From NCBI RefSeq assembly GCF_030369635.1, contig NZ_CP128474.1, positions 682,001 to 746,000 on the forward strand: a stretch of 64,000 nucleotides of DNA, written 5' to 3'. The DNA is from Microbacterium arborescens. Lineage in GTDB: Bacteria > Actinomycetota > Actinomycetes > Actinomycetales > Microbacteriaceae. The notes beneath the pieces were generated by a model. That model worked only from the letters and a program-made list of their open reading frames with translations, did not search any database and was not told the origin of the DNA. The translations under genes and the position numbers were made by a program. Position 1 is the stretch's first letter. Each line of letters starts with the position of its first letter. This document shows, piece by piece, positions 30,564 through 39,616 of this stretch.

Positions 30564-32066
30564 ATGACCCTCTCCACCTCTCTCGAGCAGTACACCGTCT
30601 GGTTCGTGACGGGCAGTCAGAACCTCTACGGCGAGGAGACCCTCCGCCAGGTCGCCGAGCAGTCGCAGCAGGTCGTCGCCGGCCTCGCCGGGCTGCCGGT
30701 GCGTGTCGAGTGGAAGCCCGTCCTGAAGGACTCCGAGTCGATCCGCCGGCTCGCGCTCGACGCGAACGCCGACGACTCGGTGATCGGCGTCATCGCGTGG
30801 ATGCACACGTTCAGCCCGGCCAAGATGTGGATCACGGGTCTCGACGCCCTGCGCAAGCCGCTGCTGCACCTGCACACGCAGGCCAACGTCGAGCTGCCGT
30901 GGGCCGACATCGACTTCGACTTCATGAACCTCAACCAGGCCGCCCACGGCGACCGCGAGTTCGGCTACATCCAGACGCGTCTCGGCGTCTCGCGCAAGAC
31001 CGTCGTCGGGCACGTCTCCAACCCCGAGGTCACCCGCCAGATCGAGGACTGGCAGCGGGCCGCGGCCGGTTGGCAGGCCGCCCGCACGCTCAAGCTCGCG
31101 CGCTTCGGCGACAACATGCGCTACGTCGCGGTGACCGAGGGCGACAAGACCGAGGCCGAGCTGCAGTTCGGCGTGCAGGTCAACACGTGGGGCGTGAACG
31201 AGCTGGCGGAGGCCGTGGCCGCGGCATCCGACGCCGACGTCGATGCGCTGGTCGAGGTCTATCTCGCGCAGTACGACGTCGCGGACGAGCTGCTCCCGGG
31301 AGCCGAGCGGCACCAGTCGCTGCGCGACGGCGCGGCGATCGAGATCGGGCTGCGCTCGTTCCTCGAGAGCGGCGGCTTCGGGGCGTTCACCACATCGTTC
31401 GAAGATCTCGGCGACCTGAAGCAGCTGCCCGGCCTCGCCGTCCAGCGCCTCATGGCCGAGGGGTACGGCTTCGGCGCCGAGGGCGACTGGAAGACCGCGA
31501 TCCTCGTGCGCGTCGCCAATGTCATGGGTTCGGGTCTGCCCGGTGGGGCGAGCCTCATGGAGGACTACACCTACGACCTCGTTCCCGGTTCTGAGCGCAT
31601 CCTCGGGGCGCACATGCTCGAGGTGTCGCCGTCGCTGACGACCGCGAAGCCCCGTCTGGAGATCCACCCGCTGGGCATCGGCGGCAAGGACGACCCGGTG
31701 CGCCTCGTCTTCACCGCCGACCCGGGTCCCGCGCTCGTCGTGGCGATGAGCGACATGCGCGACCGGTTCCGTCTGACGGCGAACGTCGTCGAGAACGTCG
31801 AGGCTCCCGACCTGCCGAAGCTGCCCGTAGGACGCGCGATCTGGAAGCCGGCGCCCGACTTCGCCACGTCCGCCGCGTGCTGGCTCGCAGCCGGTGCCGC
31901 CCACCACACGGTCATGACGACGGCGGTCGGCATCGAGGTGTTCCGCGACTTCGCCGAGATCGCCGGGACGGAGCTCGTGGTCATCGACGACGACACGACG
32001 GTGCGAGGATTCCAGAAGGAGCTCCGCTGGAACCAGGCCTACTACCGCCTGGCCCGCGGACTGTGA
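30564..32066 (+). CDS. araA: L-arabinose isomerase
   Basis: 500-residue metal-dependent isomerase turning L-arabinose into L-ribulose. The start [20 protein letters not shown] is diagnostic for AraA, and conserved regions [20 protein letters not shown] and [20 protein letters not shown] follow, with metal ligands expected at E-x-H/H positions such as ..[20 protein letters not shown]. Length equals the E. coli enzyme. ATG at 30564 follows GAAGAAG. Co-transcribed with the kinase upstream; its stop overlaps an in-frame GTG of the epimerase. Confidence 0.95.
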   Translation: MTLSTSLEQYTVWFVTGSQNLYGEETLRQVAEQSQQVVAGLAGLPVRVEWKPVLKDSESIRRLALDANADDSVIGVIAWMHTFSPAKMWITGLDALRKPLLHLHTQANVELPWADIDFDFMNLNQAAHGDREFGYIQTRLGVSRKTVVGHVSNPEVTRQIEDWQRAAAGWQAARTLKLARFGDNMRYVAVTEGDKTEAELQFGVQVNTWGVNELAEAVAAASDADVDALVEVYLAQYDVADELLPGAERHQSLRDGAAIEIGLRSFLESGGFGAFTTSFEDLGDLKQLPGLAVQRLMAEGYGFGAEGDWKTAILVRVANVMGSGLPGGASLMEDYTYDLVPGSERILGAHMLEVSPSLTTAKPRLEIHPLGIGGKDDPVRLVFTADPGPALVVAMSDMRDRFRLTANVVENVEAPDLPKLPVGRAIWKPAPDFATSAACWLAAGAAHHTVMTTAVGIEVFRDFAEIAGTELVVIDDDTTVRGFQKELRWNQAYYRLARGL

Positions 32067-32098
32067 GCTCTGAGAACCAGAATCGAGAGGGGACGCCC

Positions 32099-33034
32099 GT
32101 GGCGGCATCCGGAACGTCGTACGTGCTGCGATTCGGCGACGCCGAGGCGATCGTGGCGAGCGTGGGAGCGTCGCTGCGCTCCTTCCGGGTCGCCGGACGC
32201 GACCTCGTCGTGCCCTACGGCGAGGACGAGGTGCGTCCGGGTTACCGCGGCGCGACGCTCGCGCCGTGGCCGAACCGGGTCGTCGACGGCCAGTACGAGG
32301 TGGACGGCACGCGCTACCGCCTCGCCCTGACCGAACCCGAGCGGCACCATGCGCTGCACGGCCTGGTGGCCTGGCTCGACTTCGAGCCCGTGGTCGTCGC
32401 CGCCGATCACGTGACGCTCGGCGCCACGATCGTCGCGCAGACGGCCTACCCGTGGACGGTGCGCGTCGAGACGACCTACCGGCTCGGCGCCGACGGATTG
32501 ACGCAGACGGTGCGCGCGACGAACGAGAGTACGGATGCCGCGCCTTTCGGCACGGGGCCGCATCCCTATCTCGTCGCCGGGTCGTCGCCGCTCGACGAGT
32601 GGACGCTCGAGCTTCCCGCCGCACGCGTGCTCGAGGTGACGCCTGATCGGTTGTCGCCGGTCGCGCTGGCCGATGTCTCGGATATCGCCGAGTTCGACTT
32701 CCGAGAGCCGCGGGCGCTGGGCGCCGTCGAGATCGACCATGCGTTCACGGGGCTCTCGCGTACCGATGACAGCGTGGCAACCGTGCGGGTGACCGATCCG
32801 TCGGGCACCGGCGTCGCGATCTCGTGGGATTCCGCGTGTCCCTGGGTGCAGGTGCACACCGCCGACCTTCCCGGGGGACCGGCGCAGCCGGGGCACCGTG
32901 CGGGTCTCGCGGTCGAGCCGATGACGTGCGCGCCGGATGCGTTCAACGCCGCACGCTACGACTACGACGCGGGACTCATCTTCATCGCTCCCGCCGAGAC
33001 GGTCGAGGCTTCCTGGCGCATCAGCGCGATCTGA
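32099..33034 (+). CDS. Aldose 1-epimerase family protein
   Basis: 311-residue mutarotase-like protein. It has the GalM-type beta-sandwich pattern: LAPWPNRVVDGQYEVDGTRY near residue 57, HHALHGLVAWLDFEPV with the catalytic His region, and GTGPHPYLVAG with the second His. The C-terminal glutamate is in GLAVEPMTCAPDAFN. The GTG at 32099 has GAGAGGGG seven bases upstream; an in-frame GTG at 32063 overlaps the araA stop but lacks a ribosome site. It probably interconverts arabinose anomers for AraA. Confidence 0.8.
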   Translation: MAASGTSYVLRFGDAEAIVASVGASLRSFRVAGRDLVVPYGEDEVRPGYRGATLAPWPNRVVDGQYEVDGTRYRLALTEPERHHALHGLVAWLDFEPVVVAADHVTLGATIVAQTAYPWTVRVETTYRLGADGLTQTVRATNESTDAAPFGTGPHPYLVAGSSPLDEWTLELPAARVLEVTPDRLSPVALADVSDIAEFDFREPRALGAVEIDHAFTGLSRTDDSVATVRVTDPSGTGVAISWDSACPWVQVHTADLPGGPAQPGHRAGLAVEPMTCAPDAFNAARYDYDAGLIFIAPAETVEASWRISAI

Positions 33035-33064
33035 TCCCGCGGCTGGGTCGCCGAGCGCCGGGTC

Positions 33065-33610
33065 TCAGTGACTGTGCTCGGTGGAGAAGAGCGGGTGGTC
33101 GGAGTGGCTCGGCGCAGCGCGGCCGGCCTCCGTCGCGCCCAGTGCCGGTGTGACGAGTCCGGCGACGATGACGCAGCCCGCGACGAGTCCGATGACGCTC
33201 GTCCGTGGTGCGACTCGGGCGTCGGCGGGAGAGGTGTCGGCTGACGCTGAGCGCGCCCGCCGTACGACGGCCGCCGCCGCTACGCCGTACGCGACGTGGA
33301 GAAGGGCGGTCACGCCGACGGCGTGCACGCTGATGCGCATCGGGTCCGCCGCAAGAGCAAGCCCCGACATCACCGTGCCGACGACGGCGATGGCCATCGC
33401 GACGCGGGGAGCGACGAGGCGGCCGCGCGTCAGGGCGGCGACGCCCCAACCCAGGGCGGCCGCCCCGACCGCGACCGCCAGGGCACCGACGCCGCGGTCG
33501 GCGGCTCCGGTGCCCTGGGTGATCATGCCCGCGCCCACGCCGAGCTGGAGCAGACCAGCCCCCCACGCGGCGAGCGTGGGCCAGGAGCGGGTGAGCGCGG
33601 CGGCGTTCAT
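33065..33610 (-). CDS. Small membrane protein, unknown family
   Basis: 181-residue protein with four or five hydrophobic stretches (for example LAAWGAGLLQLGVGAGMITQ, VAVGAAALGWGVAALTRG, VAMAIAVVGTVMSGLALAAD, SVIGLVAGCVIVAGLVTPAL). It ends in a His-containing tail HSDHPLFSTEHSH that might bind metal. No family is recognised. The ATG shares its A with the stop of the DUF4383 gene (TGATG), so the two are translationally coupled. Confidence 0.65.
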   Translation of the reverse strand: MNAAALTRSWPTLAAWGAGLLQLGVGAGMITQGTGAADRGVGALAVAVGAAALGWGVAALTRGRLVAPRVAMAIAVVGTVMSGLALAADPMRISVHAVGVTALLHVAYGVAAAAVVRRARSASADTSPADARVAPRTSVIGLVAGCVIVAGLVTPALGATEAGRAAPSHSDHPLFSTEHSH

Positions 33611-34023
33611 CAGATCGCGGCCGTGCGCGGGGCGGTGGCGCGGTCGGTGCCGAGGCCGACACCCAGCAGCACGAGGGCGCTGGCGAGGTGGAGGAAGTGG
33701 TCGGCGGTGTTCAGGGCGAGCACGTTGGCGGCGCTGTCCTGGATGAAGAAGCCCACGATGCCGAGAAGCAGGTAGGCGGCACCGACCGTCGTGTTCACGC
33801 CCTTCGCGGCGCGGACGCCGGAGAGGCCGCCGATGAGCAGCGCGGCGCCGATCAGGAGGTGCGCGATGTTGTGCAGCGGGTTGACCTCGAAGATGCCGAG
33901 CAGCAGGCCACCCTCGGTGGCGATGAAGTCGACGCCCGCGGTCACGGTGAAGCCGAGGAGGCCGACGAGGATGTAGACGGCGCCGAAGATGATCGCCACG
34001 AGGCGGTTCGGTGATGTACGCAT
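33610..34023 (-). CDS. DUF4383 membrane protein
   Basis: 137-residue four-helix membrane protein with the DUF4383 pattern: IIFGAVYILVGLLGFTVTAG, LLGIFEVNPLHNIAHLLIGA with the conserved NxxHNxxH motif, AAYLLLGIVGFFIQDS and NTADHFLHLASALVLLGVGL. The conserved histidines facing the membrane are typical and unexplained. The ATG at 34023 follows GGGAGGG; the longer frame to 34194 is rejected. It is the first gene of a two-gene unit with the His-tailed membrane protein. Confidence 0.8.
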   Translation of the reverse strand: MRTSPNRLVAIIFGAVYILVGLLGFTVTAGVDFIATEGGLLLGIFEVNPLHNIAHLLIGAALLIGGLSGVRAAKGVNTTVGAAYLLLGIVGFFIQDSAANVLALNTADHFLHLASALVLLGVGLGTDRATAPRTAAI

Positions 34024-34232
34024 GAGGGTTCCCTCCCATTGGGCGACGGATGTCGCGGTGCTGCGGTTGTTCGGTGACAGTGGCAGATCGGTTTGCCTCT
34101 GGGTGGGCCCGGGGCGTCCGATCTTGTGTGGTCGTCGATATCGATGGGGAGTAATGCCCAGGCCGTGACGCGAGGCTACGGTCAGCGACTTCACGGCTCA
34201 CAGGCCTTGTGCTGCCTTCATGGGCGGTGGTA

Positions 34233-34670
34233 GTGAGAATCGTGCGATTCGAGACGACGCTGTCCCAGTTCGGGAACAACACCGGCATCGAGGTGCCCTT
34301 CTCGGTGCTGGATGCCCTGGGCGGTGGGCGTCGTCCCGCCGTCTCCGTCACCGTCAACGGCTTCTCCTTCCGCAGTACGGTGGGTTCGATGCGCGGGCTC
34401 GCGCTGGTGCCGTTCTCCGCCGAGCGGCGGCGCGAGAGTGGCCTCGCGGGCGGGGATGCCATCGTCGTCGACATCGAGCTGGATGAGGCGCCTCGAGAGG
34501 TCGAGACGCCGGACGATCTGGTCGCCGCGCTGGCCGAAGCGGGGGCGACCGCGGCGTTCGACCGTCTGGCGCCGAGCGCGCGCAAGGCGCACGTCGTCAA
34601 CGTCGAGTCGGCGAAGACGCCGGAGACCCGCGCGAGGCGGATCGCGGCGATCATCGCCAAGCTCGGCTGA
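34233..34670 (+). CDS. DUF1905/YdeI-like protein
   Basis: 145-residue protein with an N-terminal DUF1905 beta-barrel (RFETTLSQFGNNTGIEVPFS, then VTVNGFSFRSTVGSMRG) and a C-terminal bacteriocin-protection/YdeI-like helical part (FDRLAPSARKAHVVNVESAK, then TPETRARRIAAIIAKL). Function unknown; homologues are linked to antimicrobial tolerance. Several GTG starts compete (34209, 34227, 34233, 34242); 34233 has a GGCGGTGG close upstream and the best fit to the family start. Confidence 0.7.
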   Translation: MRIVRFETTLSQFGNNTGIEVPFSVLDALGGGRRPAVSVTVNGFSFRSTVGSMRGLALVPFSAERRRESGLAGGDAIVVDIELDEAPREVETPDDLVAALAEAGATAAFDRLAPSARKAHVVNVESAKTPETRARRIAAIIAKLG

Positions 34671-34714
34671 CACCTGCGCCCCATAGGATTGGGGTGAGGT
34701 GAGGAGGGGCAGCG

Positions 34715-35332
34715 TTGGCCACCCGTCAAGCGCGTACCAAGAGCTCGGAGATCGTCGCCGAAGGGCTGTACATCGCCTCCGCGGCGACCCGCCTGGCGCT
34801 CAAGAACGCCATCCTCGTCGACATCCTCGCCGATGGGCGCGATTTCGAGCCCGATCGCTTTCTCGACGACGCCCGCGATGCGCTGATCTCGCTCGCGGAG
34901 GAAGCCGAGGCCGACGCCGAGCGCACTCACCGAGAACGTAAGGCGGCGAGCGGCCGCTACAGCGACTCGAGCGGCACCCACGATTACCGCAGCCGCGATG
35001 TGTCGAACCTGCGACGGCGGCGCAAGCAGTCGCTGCGCATCGCCAAGGAGCTGCGTGAACGCGCGGCGGATGAGGGCGAGCTGCGCAAACTGATCGCCGA
35101 CGCGCGCGAGGCCGCGTGGTCCGAGGTCGCCGGCAACATCGACCGGACCCTTCGCATCGAGGCGGCGCGGCCGGATCTCGAACCCGACTACGAGCGCATG
35201 CGCACGGCGCGCATGCAAGCTCTACGGATGGTCGATCTTCCGCGCTTGCGGTCGCAGCGTCGCAACGCGCAACGGCAGGTTGTCGAGCGCGACGAAGCCC
35301 TCGATTCCGCGGCCACGCCGGTGATCGACTAG
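34715..35332 (+). CDS. Hypothetical helical, highly charged protein
   Basis: 205-residue soluble protein, almost entirely charged alpha helix (RRRKQSLRIAKELRERAADE and RLRSQRRNAQRQVVERDEAL). The N-terminal 40 residues (GLYIASAATRLALKNAILVD) are more hydrophobic. Similar actinobacterial proteins carry the label asparagine synthase, but no such domain is visible. The TTG start at 34715 is set by GAGGAGGGG upstream and a TAGGAT -10 at 34684-34689. It ends 76 bases before a tRNA gene. Confidence 0.6.
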   Translation: MATRQARTKSSEIVAEGLYIASAATRLALKNAILVDILADGRDFEPDRFLDDARDALISLAEEAEADAERTHRERKAASGRYSDSSGTHDYRSRDVSNLRRRRKQSLRIAKELRERAADEGELRKLIADAREAAWSEVAGNIDRTLRIEAARPDLEPDYERMRTARMQALRMVDLPRLRSQRRNAQRQVVERDEALDSAATPVID

Positions 35333-35408
35333 CCGTTCCGCGCTCGATTCGCTCTTTGTGCGAGAGCGGGCTATGCTTGACGACGGCCCGGGAGACATTC
35401 CAGGCCAT

Positions 35409-35481
35409 GCGCCCGTAGCTCAATGGATAGAGCATCTGACTACGGATCAGAAGGTTAGGGGTTCGAGTCCCTTCGGGCGCA
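35409..35481 (+). tRNA. tRNA-Arg (ACG)
   Basis: A 73-base cloverleaf. The acceptor stem GCGCCCG (35409-35415) pairs with CGGGCGC (35474-35480), D arm GCTC/GAGC, anticodon stem TCTGA/TCAGA around loop CTACGGA (anticodon ACG), and T arm with TTCGAGT loop and one G-U pair. Discriminator A; CCA is not encoded. A TATGCT -10 lies about 32 bases upstream, and a strong terminator follows. No integrase or repeated 3' end is seen, so it is not in use as an attachment site here. Confidence 0.97.
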
Positions 35482-35504
35482 CACTGTGTTGAGACAGTGA
35501 ACGA

Positions 35505-35536
35505 GAAGCCTCCGCTCTGCGGGGGCTTCTTTGTTT
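35505..35536 (+). terminator. Rho-independent terminator after tRNA-Arg
   Basis: GAAGCCTCCGC (35505-35515) pairs with GCGGGGGCTTC (35519-35529), an 11-base stem with one G-U and a TCT loop, followed by TTTGTTT. This is the only hairpin in the window with a proper U-run. Confidence 0.9.
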
Positions 35537-35619
35537 CTCTGGCGCCATCTGGCGTGACAGCATCGAGGACTTTGTTGTAGCTGTGTACATTCTCGGTGGC
35601 CATCGCGTAGCGTGGGCTC

Positions 35620-36873
35620 GTGACCGAACGGAACTGGGCCGGAACACACACCTTCGCCGCCGAAGGCGTGCTCGTGCCGACGACGATCGCCGAGGCGCAG
35701 CGACTCGTCGCGTCTCACGACCACGTCAGATCGCTGGGGACTCGGCATTCCTTCAACGACCTGGCCGACGCTGCCGGCGTTCTCCTCGACCTGACCGGGA
35801 TCGATCCCGACATCGTCATCGATGAGGCGGCCCGCACCGTGACCGTGGGGGCCGGCACGCGGTACGCCGTCGTCGCTCGGCACCTCGCCGATCACGGGTG
35901 GGCGCTGCACAACATGGGGTCGCTGCCGCACATCTCCGTCGGGGGCGCGACGGCGACGTCGACGCACGGATCAGGCGATCGCAACGGTTCGCTCGCGACC
36001 GCCGTCCGCGCGCTGGAGTTCATCGACCCGGACGGCGAGCTGCGCACGGTCTCAGCGGGCGACGACGACTTTGCCGGGAGCGTCGTCCACCTCGGCGCGC
36101 TCGGGCCGGTCGTGCGCCTGACGCTCGCGATCGAACCCACGTACCGGGTTCGCCAGGACACGTATGCCGGGCTCACGTGGGACGACCTCTTCGAGCGGTT
36201 CGACGAGGTGACGGCATCCGGGTACAGCGTCAGCGTGTTCACGCGCTGGAACACGGCCGATGTCGGCGAGGTCTGGATCAAAGAGCGTCTCGACGAAACC
36301 TCGGCTCCCGACATGGCGGAGCGGCTGCTGAGTGCCCGTCGCGTGAGGACGAAGGCAGACTCGCCGGCCGCGGACGGGGTCGACAACACCACCGAGCAGG
36401 GTGGCGTGCCCGGCGACTGGTGCGAGCGTCTGCCGCACTTCCGTATCGACGCGACGCCGTCCAACGGCGACGAGATCCAGACCGAGTACTGGGTCGACCG
36501 GGCTGTGGCCGTCGAGGCCATCGCGGCCGTTCGTTCGATCGCCGACCGGGTCGAGCCGGCACTCCTCGTGACCGAGCTGCGTACCGTGGCGGCCGACGAC
36601 CTCTGGCTCTCGCCCGGGTTCGGACGCGACAGCGTCTGCATCCACTTCACCTGGAAGAACGAACCGGATGCCGTTCGGGCGGCGATCTCTCACGTCGAGC
36701 GCGTGCTCGCACCGTTCGACGCTCGTCCGCACTGGGGCAAGGTCTTCTCGATGCCCATCGGCGACTCGCTTCCGCGCCTCGACGACTTCCGCGCGCTCGT
36801 CGCGCGGGTCGACCCGAACGGCAAGTTCTCGGGGCCGTACCTCGAACGGGTGCTGGGTATCCCGGCGCGGTGA
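35620..36873 (+). CDS. Alditol oxidase/FAD-linked oxidase
   Basis: 417-residue vanillyl-alcohol-oxidase-type flavoprotein close to Streptomyces alditol oxidase (xylitol/sorbitol to aldose plus H2O2) and to arabinonolactone oxidases. H43 in SLGTRHSFNDLAD is the expected covalent FAD attachment site. SVGGATATSTHGSGDRNGSL is the FAD-pyrophosphate loop, and the C-terminal HWGKVFSMPIGDSLPRLDDF carries the substrate-site residues. The length equals the Streptomyces enzyme. The GTG at 35620 follows TAGCGT by six bases, a leaderless start. Substrate among alditols is uncertain. Confidence 0.8.
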   Translation: MTERNWAGTHTFAAEGVLVPTTIAEAQRLVASHDHVRSLGTRHSFNDLADAAGVLLDLTGIDPDIVIDEAARTVTVGAGTRYAVVARHLADHGWALHNMGSLPHISVGGATATSTHGSGDRNGSLATAVRALEFIDPDGELRTVSAGDDDFAGSVVHLGALGPVVRLTLAIEPTYRVRQDTYAGLTWDDLFERFDEVTASGYSVSVFTRWNTADVGEVWIKERLDETSAPDMAERLLSARRVRTKADSPAADGVDNTTEQGGVPGDWCERLPHFRIDATPSNGDEIQTEYWVDRAVAVEAIAAVRSIADRVEPALLVTELRTVAADDLWLSPGFGRDSVCIHFTWKNEPDAVRAAISHVERVLAPFDARPHWGKVFSMPIGDSLPRLDDFRALVARVDPNGKFSGPYLERVLGIPAR

Positions 36874-36895
36874 CCTGCCGCGCCGACCGGTCGCG

Positions 36896-37966
36896 TCAGG
36901 CGAACGGTCGAGACGCCTCGATGATGCGGCTGAGATCGACCGCGGCGCGGGTCCACGGCGAGATGCGGCCGTCGCTGGGCGTGGGTGCCGCCTCGACGAC
37001 GCGGGCGAGTGCCGTCTCGGCCTCCTCGACCGCCGCCGGGGTCGCGGGATCGCGCACCGGCCGTGCCACCGCCCGCGCCGTGGCCCGTACCGCCTCGGCG
37101 AGCTCGGCGCGCAGCGGCTCTGCATCCGGGGTCAGGGGGAGGGCGTCGATCCCCTCGGCGAGCTCGATCGTCTGACGGACGGTGTTCTCGAGCGCTCTCA
37201 GGCGGCGCCCGTTCTCGGCCTCGATCCCGCGGCGTCGTCGGGCGAGCGGGTGGGCTTTGCGGCTGCGGGCGGCCTCGCGCACGTCGGCCGAGACGGCGTC
37301 GAGGATCTCTTGGAGATAGCGCTGGCCGGTCGCGTCGGTGGGCGCGCTGTCGGCGACGGAGGCGGCGAGCATCTCGAGGCGGTCCGAGACCGCGTCGCGC
37401 AGCTGCGACAGGCGGGTGGAGGCGCGTCGCAGGTACAGGGGCGGAACGATCGCGAGGTTGACGGCGACACCGATGACGACGCCGAACGCCATCGTGACGA
37501 GGTACGACACCGAGAAACCGCCGGCGTCGTTCGCTCCCAGCAGCAGCACGAACAACGCCGCGATGGCGATCCAGTCCCGGCCGGTGCCGAGCGCCCGGAT
37601 GCCGCCGACAGCCACGCCCGCGGCGACGACGATCGCGACACCCAGGATGCGGGGGCTCGGGCCCGAGACGATCCACAGGCCCGCGAGCCCGATCGCGATG
37701 CCGATCGCCAGCCCGCCGACCGCTTGCAGTCCGGCCTTGGCCGAGTCGGCGATCGTCGGGTACATGCTGACGAGCACGCCGAGCGGTGCGTAGTAGGAGT
37801 ACTCGTCGTGCGCGAAGGGGACGAACGGTGCGAGGTACCAGGCGATGGCGGCGGCGAGGGCCGTCTTGCCGGCCAGCAGCAGGCGCGAGACCGCGAAGGC
37901 CTCGCCGCCCGCGGTTCGCGCGGCGGCTTTGAGCGACGCCAGACGGGGGTGGGGTGCAGTGGTCAT
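36896..37966 (-). CDS. FUSC-family aromatic acid exporter-like protein
   Basis: 356-residue membrane protein: six predicted helices in residues 30-185 (KTALAAAIAWYLAPFVPFAH, GGLAIGIAIGLAGLWIVSG, IAALFVLLLGANDAGG, YLVTMAFGVVIGVAVNLAIV), then a long cytoplasmic helical region, as in ArAE/FUSC half-transporters. The segment YSYYAPLGVLVSMYPTIADS is the family's conserved P-loop-like motif between helices. The ATG at 37966 has no ribosome site but TATCGT lies eight bases before it. It converges with the alditol oxidase gene and is unrelated in operon to the FUSC protein at 24545. Confidence 0.75.
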   Translation of the reverse strand: MTTAPHPRLASLKAAARTAGGEAFAVSRLLLAGKTALAAAIAWYLAPFVPFAHDEYSYYAPLGVLVSMYPTIADSAKAGLQAVGGLAIGIAIGLAGLWIVSGPSPRILGVAIVVAAGVAVGGIRALGTGRDWIAIAALFVLLLGANDAGGFSVSYLVTMAFGVVIGVAVNLAIVPPLYLRRASTRLSQLRDAVSDRLEMLAASVADSAPTDATGQRYLQEILDAVSADVREAARSRKAHPLARRRRGIEAENGRRLRALENTVRQTIELAEGIDALPLTPDAEPLRAELAEAVRATARAVARPVRDPATPAAVEEAETALARVVEAAPTPSDGRISPWTRAAVDLSRIIEASRPFA

Positions 37967-38055
37967 CGGTCGCGACGATAGGTGCGCCCCGGGTTCTCGC
38001 ATATGCCCTTGACGTCGCCGGGCTCCTGCGGCAGATGCTGGCGTAGCCTGGGGGT

Positions 38056-39465
38056 GTGAGCGCTTACGTCTCGGCGTTCGAGCTGTTCTCCATCGGTGTA
38101 GGACCCTCGAGCTCCCACACGGTCGGACCGTTGCGCGCTGCCCGCGCCTTCGCGGTGGGGCTCGAAGCCGGTGGCCGGCTGAACGAGGTCGAGCGCGTCG
38201 GCTGTGTGCTGTACGGGTCGCTCGGGGCGACCGGGATCGGGCACGGCACGCCGGATGCCGTGGTCGCGGGGCTGCAGGGCCACGCGCCGGAGACCGTCGA
38301 TCCCGATGTGGTTCGCGCGGCGTGGACGGACTGGGTCGACGGAGCGGTCCTTTCGCTCGCGGGGCGGCACCCGGTGTCGTTCTCGCGAAGCGACGTGTCC
38401 TTCGAGCCGCGGACGCGACTGCCCGAGCACCCGAACGCGATGACGCTCAACGCCTGGGATGCCGCAGGCGTGCTCGTCGCATCGGAGACCTACCTCTCGG
38501 TCGGGGGCGGTTTCATCCGCCGGGCGGGGACGGGCGAGCAATCGCACGCCGATGGTTCGCCGGGCCGGGATGTCGCATGGCCGTACCGCTTCGGCAGTGC
38601 CGCAGAGCTGCTGGAGCTGTGCGATCGCGATGGCCTGAGCATCGCCGGGCTGGCGCGCCGCAACGAGGAGGCGCTCCGGCCCGAGGCCGAGGTCGCCGCC
38701 GGCCTCGACGCGATCTGGGACGCCATGGCGGGGTGCGTCGAGGCGGGCCTGCGCGCCGAGGGCACATTGCCGGGGATGCTGCGGGTGCGGCGTCGCGCAG
38801 GTGCGATGCGCGCGCAGCTCGAGGCGGCCGAGGCCGCCGGTGGGCGCGAGCTCCCGGGGGAGTGGCTCGGCGCTTTCGCGCTCGCCGTCAACGAGGAGAA
38901 CGCATCGGGGGGACGCGTGGTCACCGCGCCCACGAATGGGGCCGCGGGCATCCTCCCCGCCGTCGCGATGTACTGGTGGCGGTTCGCCGCGGAGTCGCGG
39001 CTCGGGTCGGAGGAGCTCGATCGCCGGCGCGGCATCCGGCGGTTTCTGCTGACCGCGACCGCGCTCGGCTCGCTCTTCAAGGCGAACGCGTCGATCTCGG
39101 GCGCGGAGGGCGGCTGCCAGGCGGAGGTGGGTTCCGCGTGCGCGATGGCGGCGGGCGGTCTGACGGCAGTCATGGGCGGCAATAGCGCGCAGATCGAGAA
39201 CGCTGCGGAGATCGCCATGGAGCATCACCTGGGGCTCACGTGCGACCCGGTCGGCGGCCTCGTGCAGATTCCATGCATCGAGCGGAACGCGATCGCCGCG
39301 TCGACCGCGGTCACCGCGGCGCGCCTCGCCCTGCGCGGCGATGGGCAGCACTACGTCTCGCTCGACGCCGTCGTCGAGACGATGCGTCAGACCGGGATCG
39401 ACATGTCGCACAAGTACAAGGAGACGAGCGAAGGCGGTCTCGCCGTCAACGTCGTCGAGTGCTGA
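38056..39465 (+). CDS. sdaA: L-serine ammonia-lyase (iron-sulfur)
   Basis: 469-residue single-chain L-serine dehydratase converting serine to pyruvate and ammonia. The beta domain comes first ([20 protein letters not shown] with the SSSHT motif), then the alpha domain with cluster cysteines in [31 protein letters not shown] and the same segment's last Cys. Length and domain order match bacterial SdaA. The GTG at 38056 follows TAGCCT by six bases, so it is leaderless. The enzyme is oxygen-sensitive; no partner gene is adjacent. Confidence 0.92.
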   Translation: MSAYVSAFELFSIGVGPSSSHTVGPLRAARAFAVGLEAGGRLNEVERVGCVLYGSLGATGIGHGTPDAVVAGLQGHAPETVDPDVVRAAWTDWVDGAVLSLAGRHPVSFSRSDVSFEPRTRLPEHPNAMTLNAWDAAGVLVASETYLSVGGGFIRRAGTGEQSHADGSPGRDVAWPYRFGSAAELLELCDRDGLSIAGLARRNEEALRPEAEVAAGLDAIWDAMAGCVEAGLRAEGTLPGMLRVRRRAGAMRAQLEAAEAAGGRELPGEWLGAFALAVNEENASGGRVVTAPTNGAAGILPAVAMYWWRFAAESRLGSEELDRRRGIRRFLLTATALGSLFKANASISGAEGGCQAEVGSACAMAAGGLTAVMGGNSAQIENAAEIAMEHHLGLTCDPVGGLVQIPCIERNAIAASTAVTAARLALRGDGQHYVSLDAVVETMRQTGIDMSHKYKETSEGGLAVNVVEC

Positions 39466-39517
39466 GTGCCGCCCATGTGCCCCGCTCGTCGGGGCGCTGT
39501 TCGCCGTGCGAGAACCC

Positions 39518-39544
39518 TTGGCACTCGAAGGGAGGGAGTGCTAA
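39518..39544 (+). promoter_or_regulatory. CIRCE element (HrcA site) over the hsp20 promoter
   Basis: TTGGCACTC (39518-39526), nine bases, then GAGTGCTAA (39536-39544): the CIRCE inverted repeat with one deviation in the left arm (TTGG for TTAG). The probable -35 TTGGCA and -10 TAATCT (39542-39547, 18-base spacing) coincide with its two arms, so HrcA would block polymerase directly. Confidence 0.85.
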
Positions 39545-39555
39545 TCTGGATGCAG

Positions 39556-39574
39556 TTGAGCCGCTAAGGCTCAA
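39556..39574 (+). promoter_or_regulatory. HAIR-like element (HspR site) downstream of the CIRCE
   Basis: TTGAG (39556-39560), nine bases, CTCAA (39570-39574), the half-sites and spacing of the HspR-associated inverted repeat. The flanking arms are GTTGAGCC/GGCTCAAC, a perfect 8-base repeat. It lies nine bases after the -10, where bound HspR would stop initiation. Confidence 0.6.
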
Positions 39575-39616
39575 CTTTCAGATCTCAACACGAAGCATCA
39601 GAGAAGGGAAAGATCG

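Noticed and set aside
33065..35218. 717-codon open frame on the minus strand
   Set aside because: Only the last 181 codons (from the ATG at 33610) look like a protein; the remainder runs antisense to two good plus-strand genes and out of frame with the DUF4383 gene.
35409..35540. tRNA-Arg as an integration site
   Set aside because: No integrase, no repeated tRNA 3' end and no composition change follow; a plain terminator does.
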